Assembly (NCBI RefSeq): GCF_042649825.1
Contig: NZ_JBHSAB010000023.1
Coordinates: forward strand, 124,001-188,000
Direction of reading: 5' to 3'
Length of the DNA: 64,000 bases
Source of the DNA: Legionella_C dresdenensis
Lineage (GTDB): Bacteria; Pseudomonadota; Gammaproteobacteria; Legionellales; Legionellaceae
Under the pieces are notes generated by a model that saw nothing but the letters and a program-made list of their open reading frames with translations, was not told the DNA's origin and did no database searches. The position numbers were made by a program, and so were the translations under genes. This document shows positions 8,701-16,517 of the stretch, one piece after another. The stretch's first letter is position 1; each line of letters begins with the position of its first letter.

Positions 8701-11700
8701 AAGCAGCGAATGATTCTCCAGAATCGGCGCCTTCAACTGCCAAAACCGGCAGTCAGGCCAGGCAATGGTTAGAACGTTACTTCAAGACATGGGAAACGGA
8801 GACGATACCACTCACTGAGCCAGTTCCATTTTGCCAGACCTTATTAACCAATGAATATAAAAAACGACTGGTACGTTGCGATTCAAGCGAACAAGTCTCT
8901 ACGCTGGGATTGGCATTACAGGCCCAGTGTAGTGCACGCTCGCGTCCGGTTTATTATGTCAATTCGCCAGAGGATTTGGCGTGTTCGGCTCCTTTTGTCA
9001 AACAACTAGGTGATAAAGGCGTTGTGACTAAAGGCCCTGGCGGACCTTTGTTTGATTTCTTACAAGCCAATCAGGATGCCGCCAATCCGCCAGTATTAAT
9101 TGTTAATTATGATAATTTTGCTGCCGATGATTTAGTGCGCTTTAATAGTCTGCTCGATGACAAGCGCTATGCCGATGGCACTCCCCTGCCCAAAGGCGCT
9201 CTGGTAATCGGATTGCAGAATAGCAATAACCCTGATTGTTATGAGGGAGACGATTTTTATTCCCGTTTTGAGCAGCGTATCAAATGTACTGTGTCGTCCG
9301 AACGATTTAAAACTGCTTACCCTGCATTACACATATCGCATGAGAACCCAGACTACAATAAATCCATTCAGTTATTTGGTGCGCCAGACTGGAAGGAGCG
9401 CTTGCTTGGAAACTGGATAATTAAAGGGCAGGATTTGATTTACCGCCCCGGCAGTCTTGCCGAGGCCATTCAATCCGGTAAGCCGATCATTATCGAAAAT
9501 GGTCCCTGGGATGATCCGGAATTTGTCAATTTCTGGCAACAGGCAAAAGTCCTTGGCGAAATCAGGCATGGCAATCAGGCGATAAAATTACCGGCTAATT
9601 TCTCAATAATTGCCACAGAAGGATATGACTGGGCGCCGTTGATAAATCATGTGCAGTGGCGTGAGGGTTTAAGTAACAATGCCATACCGTTAAATCCCGG
9701 CAGCTTTCATAACTTTTTACAACAATACGACTGTGATAACGCGCAGCTAACACTGCACACTATTTCGGGTATTATAGAAGCCTCAGCAAATAAAACGATT
9801 GCAGTAAACCTGACTCGCACGCTCAGTGAACAACATTGGGCAATGCTGTTAACAGAATGCCGGAAGCATAAGGTAGAGCTGGTTGTCCATTGCGCACCGG
9901 GGGTAATTTTACCGCCCGAACTTAATGCGCCAGCCATGAATCCGCCGCTTTATGAGGCGAATGCAGACCGCATCAAGGTCATTGAAAGCAGTGACATCGA
10001 TACCAGTGTCGCAAACCTTCTCAGCGCTGATTCGGATACCGTTGTCATTGATATTTCCGAGTGTGCGCCGCATGAGTTAATTGAGCATATTGTTAACCTG
10101 CCGGATAAAGAAAAGCTGACTTTTCAATTCAGGAAGGAATTACGTGCATTGCCTCAGGCGTTGGCAGCGAACAAGAAGGTCATTCTAAAAGGCCGTTTCA
10201 GTGAAGAATTGGCTGATGCCCTGGCTCCCTGGCTACTCAATGCCGGTACTGATCAAATAACCCTGGTGACTGATAAGGCAAACTATTTTAACTATTTACC
10301 TGTAACAAGTCAGACCATAACAGCAGATGATAAACTGGCTGTACTGCAGAAAGAATATACTGATAATGAAATTGCGCAGTTAGATAATGAAATTGCGCTG
10401 TTAGATTCGGACTATTATGACAAGGAAGGGCTTTGCAGGTTAAAGGCACGGCTAAACTATTTACGCATCCATCGTGAACAAAACAGTGATAAGGCCTGGC
10501 AAGGCATGATGGATCTCCCCGTTTATACCAAATTACCGGATTTCGATTTAACTAACAGCGCTGCAGTTACCGCCGAGTTCAATGCAAACCGACTTAAAGC
10601 TGTTAATCAGGTTCTGTCCTCTTCACCCTACGCCCTCTTAACCGGCTTGACAGCGGTTGGAAAAACTACCTTTATCAAAAAAGTTTTAAAACCTTCTGGC
10701 GTAAAAGTTCACTATGGTGAAAACAGCCTGCTTGCATGGGCTAACGACCAATCCGACAAAGTTAAAGTCCTGTTTATTGATGAGGCTAATATTGGCAGCA
10801 ATCACTGGTCTGCATTTGAAGGCTTATTTAATAATCCGCCGACTATCCTGATTGATGGCGTACTGCATCCATTAACAGACAAGCACAAAGTGATTTTTGC
10901 CGGCAATCCGCTTAGTTATGGCGGCGAACGCATCATGCCTGAGCTTTTTGAGCGTCATGGCAACGCGATTGTCTTTGATCCCTTGCCTCCGGAAGCCATT
11001 TATGAAGATAGCTTAAAACCTGTTTTCGCCAATACCTCCTGCGCCGAAAAAGCCGAAGCAATTGCCCATGATATTTTGGCAGTCTATCGCTTTCTGGTTG
11101 AGTGCTCTACTACTGAAATACTGATTTCGCCGCGCGAATTACAAATGATGGCGCTGTTAACTGCCAGCTATCATACCAAACACCCCGATAGCGACCCTGT
11201 CGTTGCAGCACAGCATTATGCATATCAAATAGGGCTTGCCTGTACCCCAGCGCATAAGAAAAACGAGTTTGAGGCCAAGTTTAAACCTGAAATACCCTTT
11301 GTCCACGCGCCAGCAGAGACTAATCCCGAGATAAAAACCAAATTTATTATTACGTCATCTCGCCAGCCGCTCTGCCAGCAACTGGATGACTTGCTCAATT
11401 TGTACGATTTTCGCCGGCGTGGAACTAATCGTGAGCAAAAGTTTGGCGGCTTGGGGGGGATTATTATCGAGGGTATGCCGGGAGTTGGTAAAACTGAACT
11501 GGTTATTAATCGTTTACTTACCCATGGTTTTAAAGAAGCGCACATCACGGATACGGTTGTGCCTGAAAAAGCGTTTTACCGTATGCCGGTAAGTATGTCG
11601 CCCGTCGAGATGGAAAAATTGTTTTTGCGGGCGTATCAGACTGGAGCAGTGGTCATTCCTGATGAAATCAACAGCGCCCCGATGATGGAACGTCTGAGGA

Positions 11701-12467
11701 ATGATTTGCTGACAGGCAGATTACCTAACGGTAAAAAACTGGAACAGGCAGGCGGTCTCATGATTGGCACGCAAAATCCGATTACGCTGGCTGGCAGAAA
11801 AGCGACCGTAACGGCACTCGCACGGCGGATAATGAGTGCTGACCTCCTGCCGCATCCGCGCGAAGAAATGCTCGCTATCATTAAAGAAAAAGGAGTCCCT
11901 GATGGTCTGGCGCATGACATGGTGAATGTGTTTGAACAACAGGCGGCTTATGCACGCAAACATAACAAACAACCTGCACCGACTTTTCGTCATTTAACAC
12001 GGCTGGCAAAAAATATAGTTAAAGGTAAAATTAAAGCGGAAGAAATCCTGGGTAAAAGCGTTGAAAATCAAGTCGCGTCTCCACCTTCCGAACCGGTATC
12101 AACATCCTTTTCACAACAGGATAAGCTAATTGATTTACTAACCAGAATTTGCAGCAACAACAAGTACTGGCGCGAACACACCCGGGTCGGCGCTAAACCC
12201 GCTGGCGTGAAACAAATTCAAATATTGTTGAATAAGGAAGAGAGCTCTCGCTTTCAGTTAATCAGCGCTTTGGCTGCAGAAAAATACAGCGCCCATTTTC
12301 AATTCTTCCATGCAGTATTTCGTGGCCGTGACGCGAAAACTAATGAGCTCTATCGTATTATACGCCAGCTTAAAAGTAACGACTCAACCACTATTGCCAA
12401 AGTCATAGATGATTTAGAGGCGTTTCAGCAACAGCAAACCGTTGCATCAACTAAACCTTTACCTTAA
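5769..12467 (+). CDS. Giant LRR / transglutaminase-like / dynein-midasin-like AAA protein, probable effector
   Basis: This gene encodes a 2232-residue multidomain protein. Residues about 200-660 are leucine-rich repeats (recurring KLEELQI, LKRLDL and NLEELTL motifs separated by about 25-28 residues). Residues about 850-960 form a transglutaminase-like core with a Cys-His-Asp triad: C904 in GACRHRA, H932 in DCHTYVE and D947 in AHDLGG. Then come AAA-like modules. Two lack a P-loop (around 1055-1165 with PVLIVNYDN, and 1215-1290 with GKPIIIENGPWDD and NFSIIATEG). Two are canonical: Walker A GLTAVGKT at 1626 with Walker B FIDEA at 1671, and Walker A GMPGVGKT at 1902 with Walker B IPDEI at 1965, followed by TQNP and ALARRI. 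This order resembles dynein/midasin AAA_5 rings. There is no signal peptide. Leucine-rich repeats plus a cysteine-protease-like core suggest a secreted effector; that role is inference. Confidence 0.85.
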   Translation: MTDLTRLYLKEKTSKLKYSATPKGSIDIDRLLRGLSYWRTNSPATKLKPKALVLADWRAGSWSEDKIEKTKHLVKILLEKQFPIYIWQGSHLLKITTDNIDLLDDKRIRKNITPDQNKDIIKKTAADYKLGHDQVHIINDYWLDYLLEEQDDPAKHNLDVQDVLNHNPPKEYSRFKTDLSKNLAAVLPASIPPVTTIIHSQFSDNANDLIKQLNGLLPQAECLTQIKSLELNQTSLIILLQTGTLVYHGSTFTLEQLADIEQLKLSLLDSEAMPDLTQLLLKTPKLKTLIFNIQIDDFNLTERTILPCLENIIFKNGGTINDNFIDNLVAPNAQSLKKFKAPDCEVKTNGNTILSLPNMEELNFQSSVINRAQIQTFLTDCPKLKKINLLHCAQLKSEQEILEATAFTQANLSANNLNLVPLLRGPNVLATTGILTTAEGEFFLPDIQAYKWLSTNIPLIESLTERPAINRLSFKDCLIPAMSLQLLLRAAPNIKRLDISRCRGLAEAELTDFSLNKLEELQITNTPIAPDLLRKILSQASNLCVLSLEKIEAPDLNFNSLNLQKLEQLTISETNLSIQNLQNILIGTTRLKRLDLNKVALASEMLNNLDLGNLEELTLHGCDINDEALLTILAKAPKLYKIEIMSCPGISAELSAKIEKQGYSYDNIDYLVNKFKDWMPKVYSSSETSPILENNQHKLDADTKPDPNKTFKVERIFHTLDGSPAPSVNHDRRAVFNAYSLNPDPCVVKDAFNLFNRGGLDLIERPMAACQEDVFFFGKSLPKVKYGQRFYGKQVLNLTHEWQAIGSRSANEVMTHYHVDPGPVEIAYSQRDNLYYIRTKGKPVETVLDFLIEVPNTNIAVPNAVKTLAKKIRKYHEKELKLPSHSLTGKQYLDAIEQQTAGACRHRALAFCHLLNKQYPEIQTRIVDNDCHTYVETLHNGHWVAHDLGGYPAKLEIQDNLKHKPPPARQSTPDNPIQAANDSPESAPSTAKTGSQARQWLERYFKTWETETIPLTEPVPFCQTLLTNEYKKRLVRCDSSEQVSTLGLALQAQCSARSRPVYYVNSPEDLACSAPFVKQLGDKGVVTKGPGGPLFDFLQANQDAANPPVLIVNYDNFAADDLVRFNSLLDDKRYADGTPLPKGALVIGLQNSNNPDCYEGDDFYSRFEQRIKCTVSSERFKTAYPALHISHENPDYNKSIQLFGAPDWKERLLGNWIIKGQDLIYRPGSLAEAIQSGKPIIIENGPWDDPEFVNFWQQAKVLGEIRHGNQAIKLPANFSIIATEGYDWAPLINHVQWREGLSNNAIPLNPGSFHNFLQQYDCDNAQLTLHTISGIIEASANKTIAVNLTRTLSEQHWAMLLTECRKHKVELVVHCAPGVILPPELNAPAMNPPLYEANADRIKVIESSDIDTSVANLLSADSDTVVIDISECAPHELIEHIVNLPDKEKLTFQFRKELRALPQALAANKKVILKGRFSEELADALAPWLLNAGTDQITLVTDKANYFNYLPVTSQTITADDKLAVLQKEYTDNEIAQLDNEIALLDSDYYDKEGLCRLKARLNYLRIHREQNSDKAWQGMMDLPVYTKLPDFDLTNSAAVTAEFNANRLKAVNQVLSSSPYALLTGLTAVGKTTFIKKVLKPSGVKVHYGENSLLAWANDQSDKVKVLFIDEANIGSNHWSAFEGLFNNPPTILIDGVLHPLTDKHKVIFAGNPLSYGGERIMPELFERHGNAIVFDPLPPEAIYEDSLKPVFANTSCAEKAEAIAHDILAVYRFLVECSTTEILISPRELQMMALLTASYHTKHPDSDPVVAAQHYAYQIGLACTPAHKKNEFEAKFKPEIPFVHAPAETNPEIKTKFIITSSRQPLCQQLDDLLNLYDFRRRGTNREQKFGGLGGIIIEGMPGVGKTELVINRLLTHGFKEAHITDTVVPEKAFYRMPVSMSPVEMEKLFLRAYQTGAVVIPDEINSAPMMERLRNDLLTGRLPNGKKLEQAGGLMIGTQNPITLAGRKATVTALARRIMSADLLPHPREEMLAIIKEKGVPDGLAHDMVNVFEQQAAYARKHNKQPAPTFRHLTRLAKNIVKGKIKAEEILGKSVENQVASPPSEPVSTSFSQQDKLIDLLTRICSNNKYWREHTRVGAKPAGVKQIQILLNKEESSRFQLISALAAEKYSAHFQFFHAVFRGRDAKTNELYRIIRQLKSNDSTTIAKVIDDLEAFQQQQTVASTKPLP

Positions 12468-12472
12468 ATAAT

Positions 12473-12672
12473 GTTGGGTCAAACGGGTTTTACAGCCCAT
12501 ATTCGTTCGGCCTGAGGAAAATGCGGAGCATTTGTCTCGAAGGCTTGGCACTGTGCCACAGGCTTCGAGACAGCGCTAAAGCGCTTCCTCAGCCCGAACG
12601 ATATTGTGAAATGTAGAAATTTAATTCTTAGCTTTACGGCCATGGGTCGTTTGACCCACATTTCTACCCACC
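12473..12672. repeat. Structured palindromic element bounded by GTTGGGTC units, copy 1 (shortened)
   Basis: The edges carry the GTTGGGTCAAACG and GGGTCGTTTGACCC units. The core at 12503-12600 is a nested palindrome: outer arms CGTTCGGCCTGAGGAA and TTCCTCAGCCCGAACG, side hairpins AAATGCGGAGCATTT and AGCGCTAAAGCGCT, inner arms GTCTCGAAGG and GCTTCGAGAC, and a GGCACTGTGCC apex. The same core recurs in inverse orientation at 48450-48546. It is non-coding and forms a MITE-like or structured-RNA element between the giant gene and mfd. Confidence 0.78.
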
Positions 12673-12709
12673 TTTTTTGTTGACCAATAAGAACCCAGCC
12701 GGAGATCGG

Positions 12710-12738
12710 ATGACGCTTTGGGGTTTTAGGTATATAAT
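12710..12738 (+). promoter_or_regulatory. Candidate sigma-70 promoter of mfd
   Basis: ATGACG (four of six matches to TTGACA) at 12710 is followed after 17 bases by TATAAT at 12733-12738. The ATG of mfd lies 32 bases downstream. This is supported by spacing and the perfect -10 only. Confidence 0.45.
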
Positions 12739-12769
12739 TCGATCAAATTTTTTGCCTTAGTCTGTAATT

Positions 12770-15700
12770 ATGCCATCAACGCTGTTTAACTTTCCTGAAT
12801 CCGACAAGAAACAAGCCTGGGGACAATTGTCAGGCTGCAGCCTTTCACTTGCACTGGCTGAATATTGCCGTCAGCATACTGGTATCAAACTGTTAATTGC
12901 GCCAGATAACCAGGTCGCGGCCCAGCTTTATGATGAGCTGCGTTTTTTCCTGGCCGATAATAACAACCAGCAAATTCTGCTTTTTCCTGACTGGGAAACC
13001 TTACCTTATGATCAATTTTCGCCCCATCAGGATATCATTTCAGAACGCTTGACCACATTGACCCGTTTGCAGCAAACGACAAATGCCATTGTTTTAAGCT
13101 CTGTCACTACCCTGATGCACAGGCTGTGCCCGCCACAGTTTCTACAACACCATGCCTTTGTCCTCCAGGAAGGCCAGACATTTGACATTGAGCATTTCAG
13201 AAACCGCCTGCAGCATGCAGGGTACTATGCAGTTAATAAAGTCCTTGAACATGGCGAGTTTGCTGTTCGCGGTTCCATTATTGACGTTTATCCCATGGGG
13301 AGCCCGGTTCCATTTCGCATTGAGTTATTTGATGATACGGTTGAAAGCTTGCGGCAATTTGATGTCGAAACGCAGCGAACTATTAGTAAAATCCCCAATA
13401 TCGAAGTACTGCCTGCCCGTGAATTTCCCTTAAACGAAGCCAGTATAACCGCATTCAGGCGCCATTTCCGGGAGCAATTTTCCGGGAACCCAAGCCAATC
13501 GCCAATTTATGAAACCGTTAGCGAAGGCAAACTGCCGTCAGGTATTGAATATTATCTGCCGCTGTTTTTTGATCAGGCAGCAACAATTTTTGATTATTTG
13601 CCTGCCGATGCAACCGTCTTTACCATTGGCCCATTCCCGGAACAGGCAGAACACTATTGGCAGGAATTAACAACCCGCTACGAGCAGCGTTGTTATGATA
13701 TTACAAGGCCTATCCTTAAACCTGAAATCTGTTTTCTCACTCCGACAGAAATTCTCACGCATGCGAATCAATACCTGCAAATACGCTGCTTTCACCAACC
13801 TGTAGAAAAAAAAGGCGTGGTTTGTAATTTTAAAACCAGCCCCGCGCCTTCGCTGCCGGTTGCACGCCAGGCGGAGCAGCCGCTGAAGAAACTGGCGGAT
13901 TATCTGGCTCAACCCGGTCAGCGTTATCTTCTGGTCGCAGAAAGTGCGGGAAGACGGGAAGTTTTGCTTGATTTGATGAAGCAATCCGGTATTCGCGCCG
14001 CAGTGCAGCCGGACTGGCCGGCTTTTCTCGCCAGCAACGAACCGATTAATATCACTACCGGGCCTTTAATTGAAGGGGCTGAGCTGATTGATAGCCGCAT
14101 TGCTATCATTGTTGAAGCGCAGCTCTTTGGAGAACAGGCCGTTCCCCAACGCCGTGCCAGCCAGAAAACGGTCGATCCGGATTTAATTATTCGCGATCTT
14201 GCCGAACTACAGTTGCAGGCACCGGTTGTTCATCTGCAATTTGGAGTCGGCCGCTATCAAGGATTAACAACGCTTGAATCAAATGGCATTACCAATGAGT
14301 TTCTTATTCTGTCTTATGCAGGCGGCGATCGCATCTATGTGCCGGTGACTTCATTGCATTGCATCAGCCGTTATACCGGATTGGACAGCGAACATGCTCC
14401 TTTACATAAGCTCGGCACCGACCTATGGCAAAAAGAAAAGAAAAAAGCTGCTGAAAAAATTCACGATGTCGCGATTGAATTATTGGAAATATATGCCAAA
14501 CGCGAAGCTAAACCGGGCTTTGTGTATGAATATAATCAGCAGGAATATCAACGCTTTGCCAGCGGATTTCCGTTTACAGAAACTGCCGATCAGTTAAACG
14601 CGGTTGAGCAAATCATTAATGACATGAAATCGCCCCGCCCCATGGATCGCTTAATCTGTGGCGACGTGGGATTCGGTAAAACAGAAGTCGCTATGCGTGC
14701 TGCGTTTCTGGCGGTTCAAAACGGTAAACAGGTCTGCGTACTGGTTCCGACAACGCTGCTTGCCGGTCAACACTATGAAAATTTCCGCGATCGCTTTGCT
14801 GATTTCCCAATTAATATTGAATTGCTATCGCGTTTTCGCAGTGGAAAAGAAGCAGCTCAGGTTATTGATGGCCTGGCTACTGGCCGCGTTGATATTGTTA
14901 TCGGAACCCACAAACTTTTTTCAAAAGACATTCAATTTAAAAATCTTGGTTTATTGATTATCGATGAAGAACATCGTTTTGGCGTCAAGCAAAAAGAACA
15001 TATCAAAGCAATGCGGAACAATGTTGATATTTTATCGATGACAGCTACCCCTATTCCCCGTACATTAAATATGTCGTTAGCGGGCATCCGGGATATTTCA
15101 CTTATTGCAACCCCGCCTGCCAAGCGTCTGGCAATCAAAACTTTCTGGCAGGAAAAAAACGATCGCATTGTCCGGGAAGCATTATTAAGGGAAATTTTGC
15201 GCGGCGGCCAAGTCTACTTTCTTCATAACAATGTCCAGACAATTGAGCGTATTTGCCAGGATTTACAAACGCTGGTCCCGGAAGCCAAAATCAGAAGCGC
15301 CCATGGCCAGATGCGCGAACGCGAGCTTGAACGGATTATGTCTGATTTTTACCACCATCGTTTTAACGTGCTGGTCTGTACAACTATCATTGAAACCGGA
15401 ATTGATATTCCAACGGCAAACACGATTATCATTGACCGGGCCGATAAATTCGGCCTTGCCCAACTTCATCAATTACGCGGCCGGGTTGGCCGCTCCCATC
15501 ATCAGGCTTACGCCTACCTGCTGACCCCGGACGCCAAGCTGTTAACGGCAGATGCGGTGAAAAGGCTTGAAGCCATTGTCTCATTGGAAGATCTGGGCGC
15601 AGGTTTCACGCTTGCAACCCATGATATGGAAATCCGCGGCGCCGGCGAACTTCTTGGTGAAGAGCAAAGCGGTAATATGCATGCAATAGGCTTTAGCCTG

Positions 15701-16231
15701 TTTATGGAAATGCTTGATAAGGCTGTTAGTGATCTGAAAGCAGGAAAAACTCCTGAACTGGCTGCGCCTATTCATCAGGGACCGGAAATTGATTTACGCA
15801 TCAGCGCTATTTTACCATCCGATTACATAGGCGATATCCATACCCGGTTAATCATGTATAAACGAATTGCCAATGCTAAAAGCAAAGAACAATTAAACGA
15901 CTTACAGGCAGAAATGGTTGATCGCTTTGGACTTTTACCGCCACCAGCGAAATATCTACTCATGGTGACTGAATTAAAGCTTCTCGCCAGCGAATTGGGC
16001 ATAGGTAAAATCAGTGCGGCAGGTCAGCAAGGCAAGATCGAGTTTAATGAAACGCCTCAGCTTGATCCGGCAGTTATTATCAGTCTGATTCAAGTCCATG
16101 CCAAACGTTATCAGCTTGACGGCCCTACTCGCTTAAAGTTCTTGCTTGATGGCATCAGCCATGAAGAGCGGATCGTGGAGATTAAGCTGTTATTGATTAA
16201 ATTGTCCGGTAATGGAGCCGAAAAGTCATAA
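12770..16231 (+). CDS. mfd: Transcription-repair coupling factor
   Basis: Mfd (1153 residues, as usual for the family) is the ATP-dependent translocase that dislodges RNA polymerase stalled at DNA lesions and recruits UvrA. The UvrB-like N-terminal module is visible (FPDWETLPYDQFSPHQDI, and the KVLEHGEFAVRGSIIDVYP hairpin region). The RNA-polymerase-interaction domain follows (APVVHLQFGVGRYQGL). The helicase core has Walker A CGDVGFGKTEVAMRAAF, the DEEH Walker B in LLIIDEEHRFGV, the TATPIPRTL motif III, and motif VI in LHQLRGRVGRSHHQAY. The C-terminal TRCF domain (EIDLRISAILPSDYI) is present. The gene is monocistronic and intact. Confidence 0.97.
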   Translation: MPSTLFNFPESDKKQAWGQLSGCSLSLALAEYCRQHTGIKLLIAPDNQVAAQLYDELRFFLADNNNQQILLFPDWETLPYDQFSPHQDIISERLTTLTRLQQTTNAIVLSSVTTLMHRLCPPQFLQHHAFVLQEGQTFDIEHFRNRLQHAGYYAVNKVLEHGEFAVRGSIIDVYPMGSPVPFRIELFDDTVESLRQFDVETQRTISKIPNIEVLPAREFPLNEASITAFRRHFREQFSGNPSQSPIYETVSEGKLPSGIEYYLPLFFDQAATIFDYLPADATVFTIGPFPEQAEHYWQELTTRYEQRCYDITRPILKPEICFLTPTEILTHANQYLQIRCFHQPVEKKGVVCNFKTSPAPSLPVARQAEQPLKKLADYLAQPGQRYLLVAESAGRREVLLDLMKQSGIRAAVQPDWPAFLASNEPINITTGPLIEGAELIDSRIAIIVEAQLFGEQAVPQRRASQKTVDPDLIIRDLAELQLQAPVVHLQFGVGRYQGLTTLESNGITNEFLILSYAGGDRIYVPVTSLHCISRYTGLDSEHAPLHKLGTDLWQKEKKKAAEKIHDVAIELLEIYAKREAKPGFVYEYNQQEYQRFASGFPFTETADQLNAVEQIINDMKSPRPMDRLICGDVGFGKTEVAMRAAFLAVQNGKQVCVLVPTTLLAGQHYENFRDRFADFPINIELLSRFRSGKEAAQVIDGLATGRVDIVIGTHKLFSKDIQFKNLGLLIIDEEHRFGVKQKEHIKAMRNNVDILSMTATPIPRTLNMSLAGIRDISLIATPPAKRLAIKTFWQEKNDRIVREALLREILRGGQVYFLHNNVQTIERICQDLQTLVPEAKIRSAHGQMRERELERIMSDFYHHRFNVLVCTTIIETGIDIPTANTIIIDRADKFGLAQLHQLRGRVGRSHHQAYAYLLTPDAKLLTADAVKRLEAIVSLEDLGAGFTLATHDMEIRGAGELLGEEQSGNMHAIGFSLFMEMLDKAVSDLKAGKTPELAAPIHQGPEIDLRISAILPSDYIGDIHTRLIMYKRIANAKSKEQLNDLQAEMVDRFGLLPPPAKYLLMVTELKLLASELGIGKISAAGQQGKIEFNETPQLDPAVIISLIQVHAKRYQLDGPTRLKFLLDGISHEERIVEIKLLLIKLSGNGAEKS

Positions 16232-16235
16232 TAAC

Positions 16236-16311
16236 AAAAAAATTTTGTCATTCCGTCTAAAACGGATATCTATTCTCAAGTTGGCTCTTTACCTTGTTTG
16301 ATAGCTGACTT
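16236..16311. repeat. Degenerate partial copy of the GCCATTAAGTTAAGAA-type element
   Basis: TTGTCATTCCGTC, TCTCAAGTTGGCTCTTTACC and TTGTTTGAT match the middle of the complete copy that follows immediately, but the hairpin arms are decayed. It is probably an older insertion next to copy B. Confidence 0.55.
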
Positions 16312-16438
16312 GCCATTAAGCTAAGGATGCTGTCATTCCCGCGCAGGCGGGAATCCATTTCTCAAGTTGGCTCCTTACTTGTTTGAGAGATGGATCCCCG
16401 CCTTCGCGGGGATGACATATTTTCTTAACTTAATGGCA
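16312..16438. repeat. Palindromic intergenic element with GCCATTAAGTTAAGAA ends, copy B
   Basis: This is nearly identical to the element at 673-798: end GCCATTAAGCTAAGGATG, hairpin TCATTCCCGCGCAGGCGGGA, spacer CAAGTTGGCTCC, second hairpin CCCCGCCTTCGCGGGGATGA, and the inverted end TTTCTTAACTTAATGGC. It lies between mfd and the first tandem effector-like gene, just upstream of that gene's promoter. Confidence 0.8.
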
Positions 16439-16457
16439 GTGAATCTACGCTTCATTA

Positions 16458-16486
16458 TATACACCAGAACGGTTATGATATATAAT
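16458..16486 (+). promoter_or_regulatory. Promoter of the first tandem paralogue
   Basis: TATACA, a 17-base spacer and a perfect TATAAT (16481-16486) precede the ATG at 16518. The same arrangement and most of the surrounding bases (CTTCATTATATACACCAGA and the ACACGAAACC before ATG) are repeated in front of the second paralogue. Conservation through the duplication supports its use. Confidence 0.55.
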
Positions 16487-16517
16487 TGAACATACAAATC
16501 AATTATTACACGAAACC

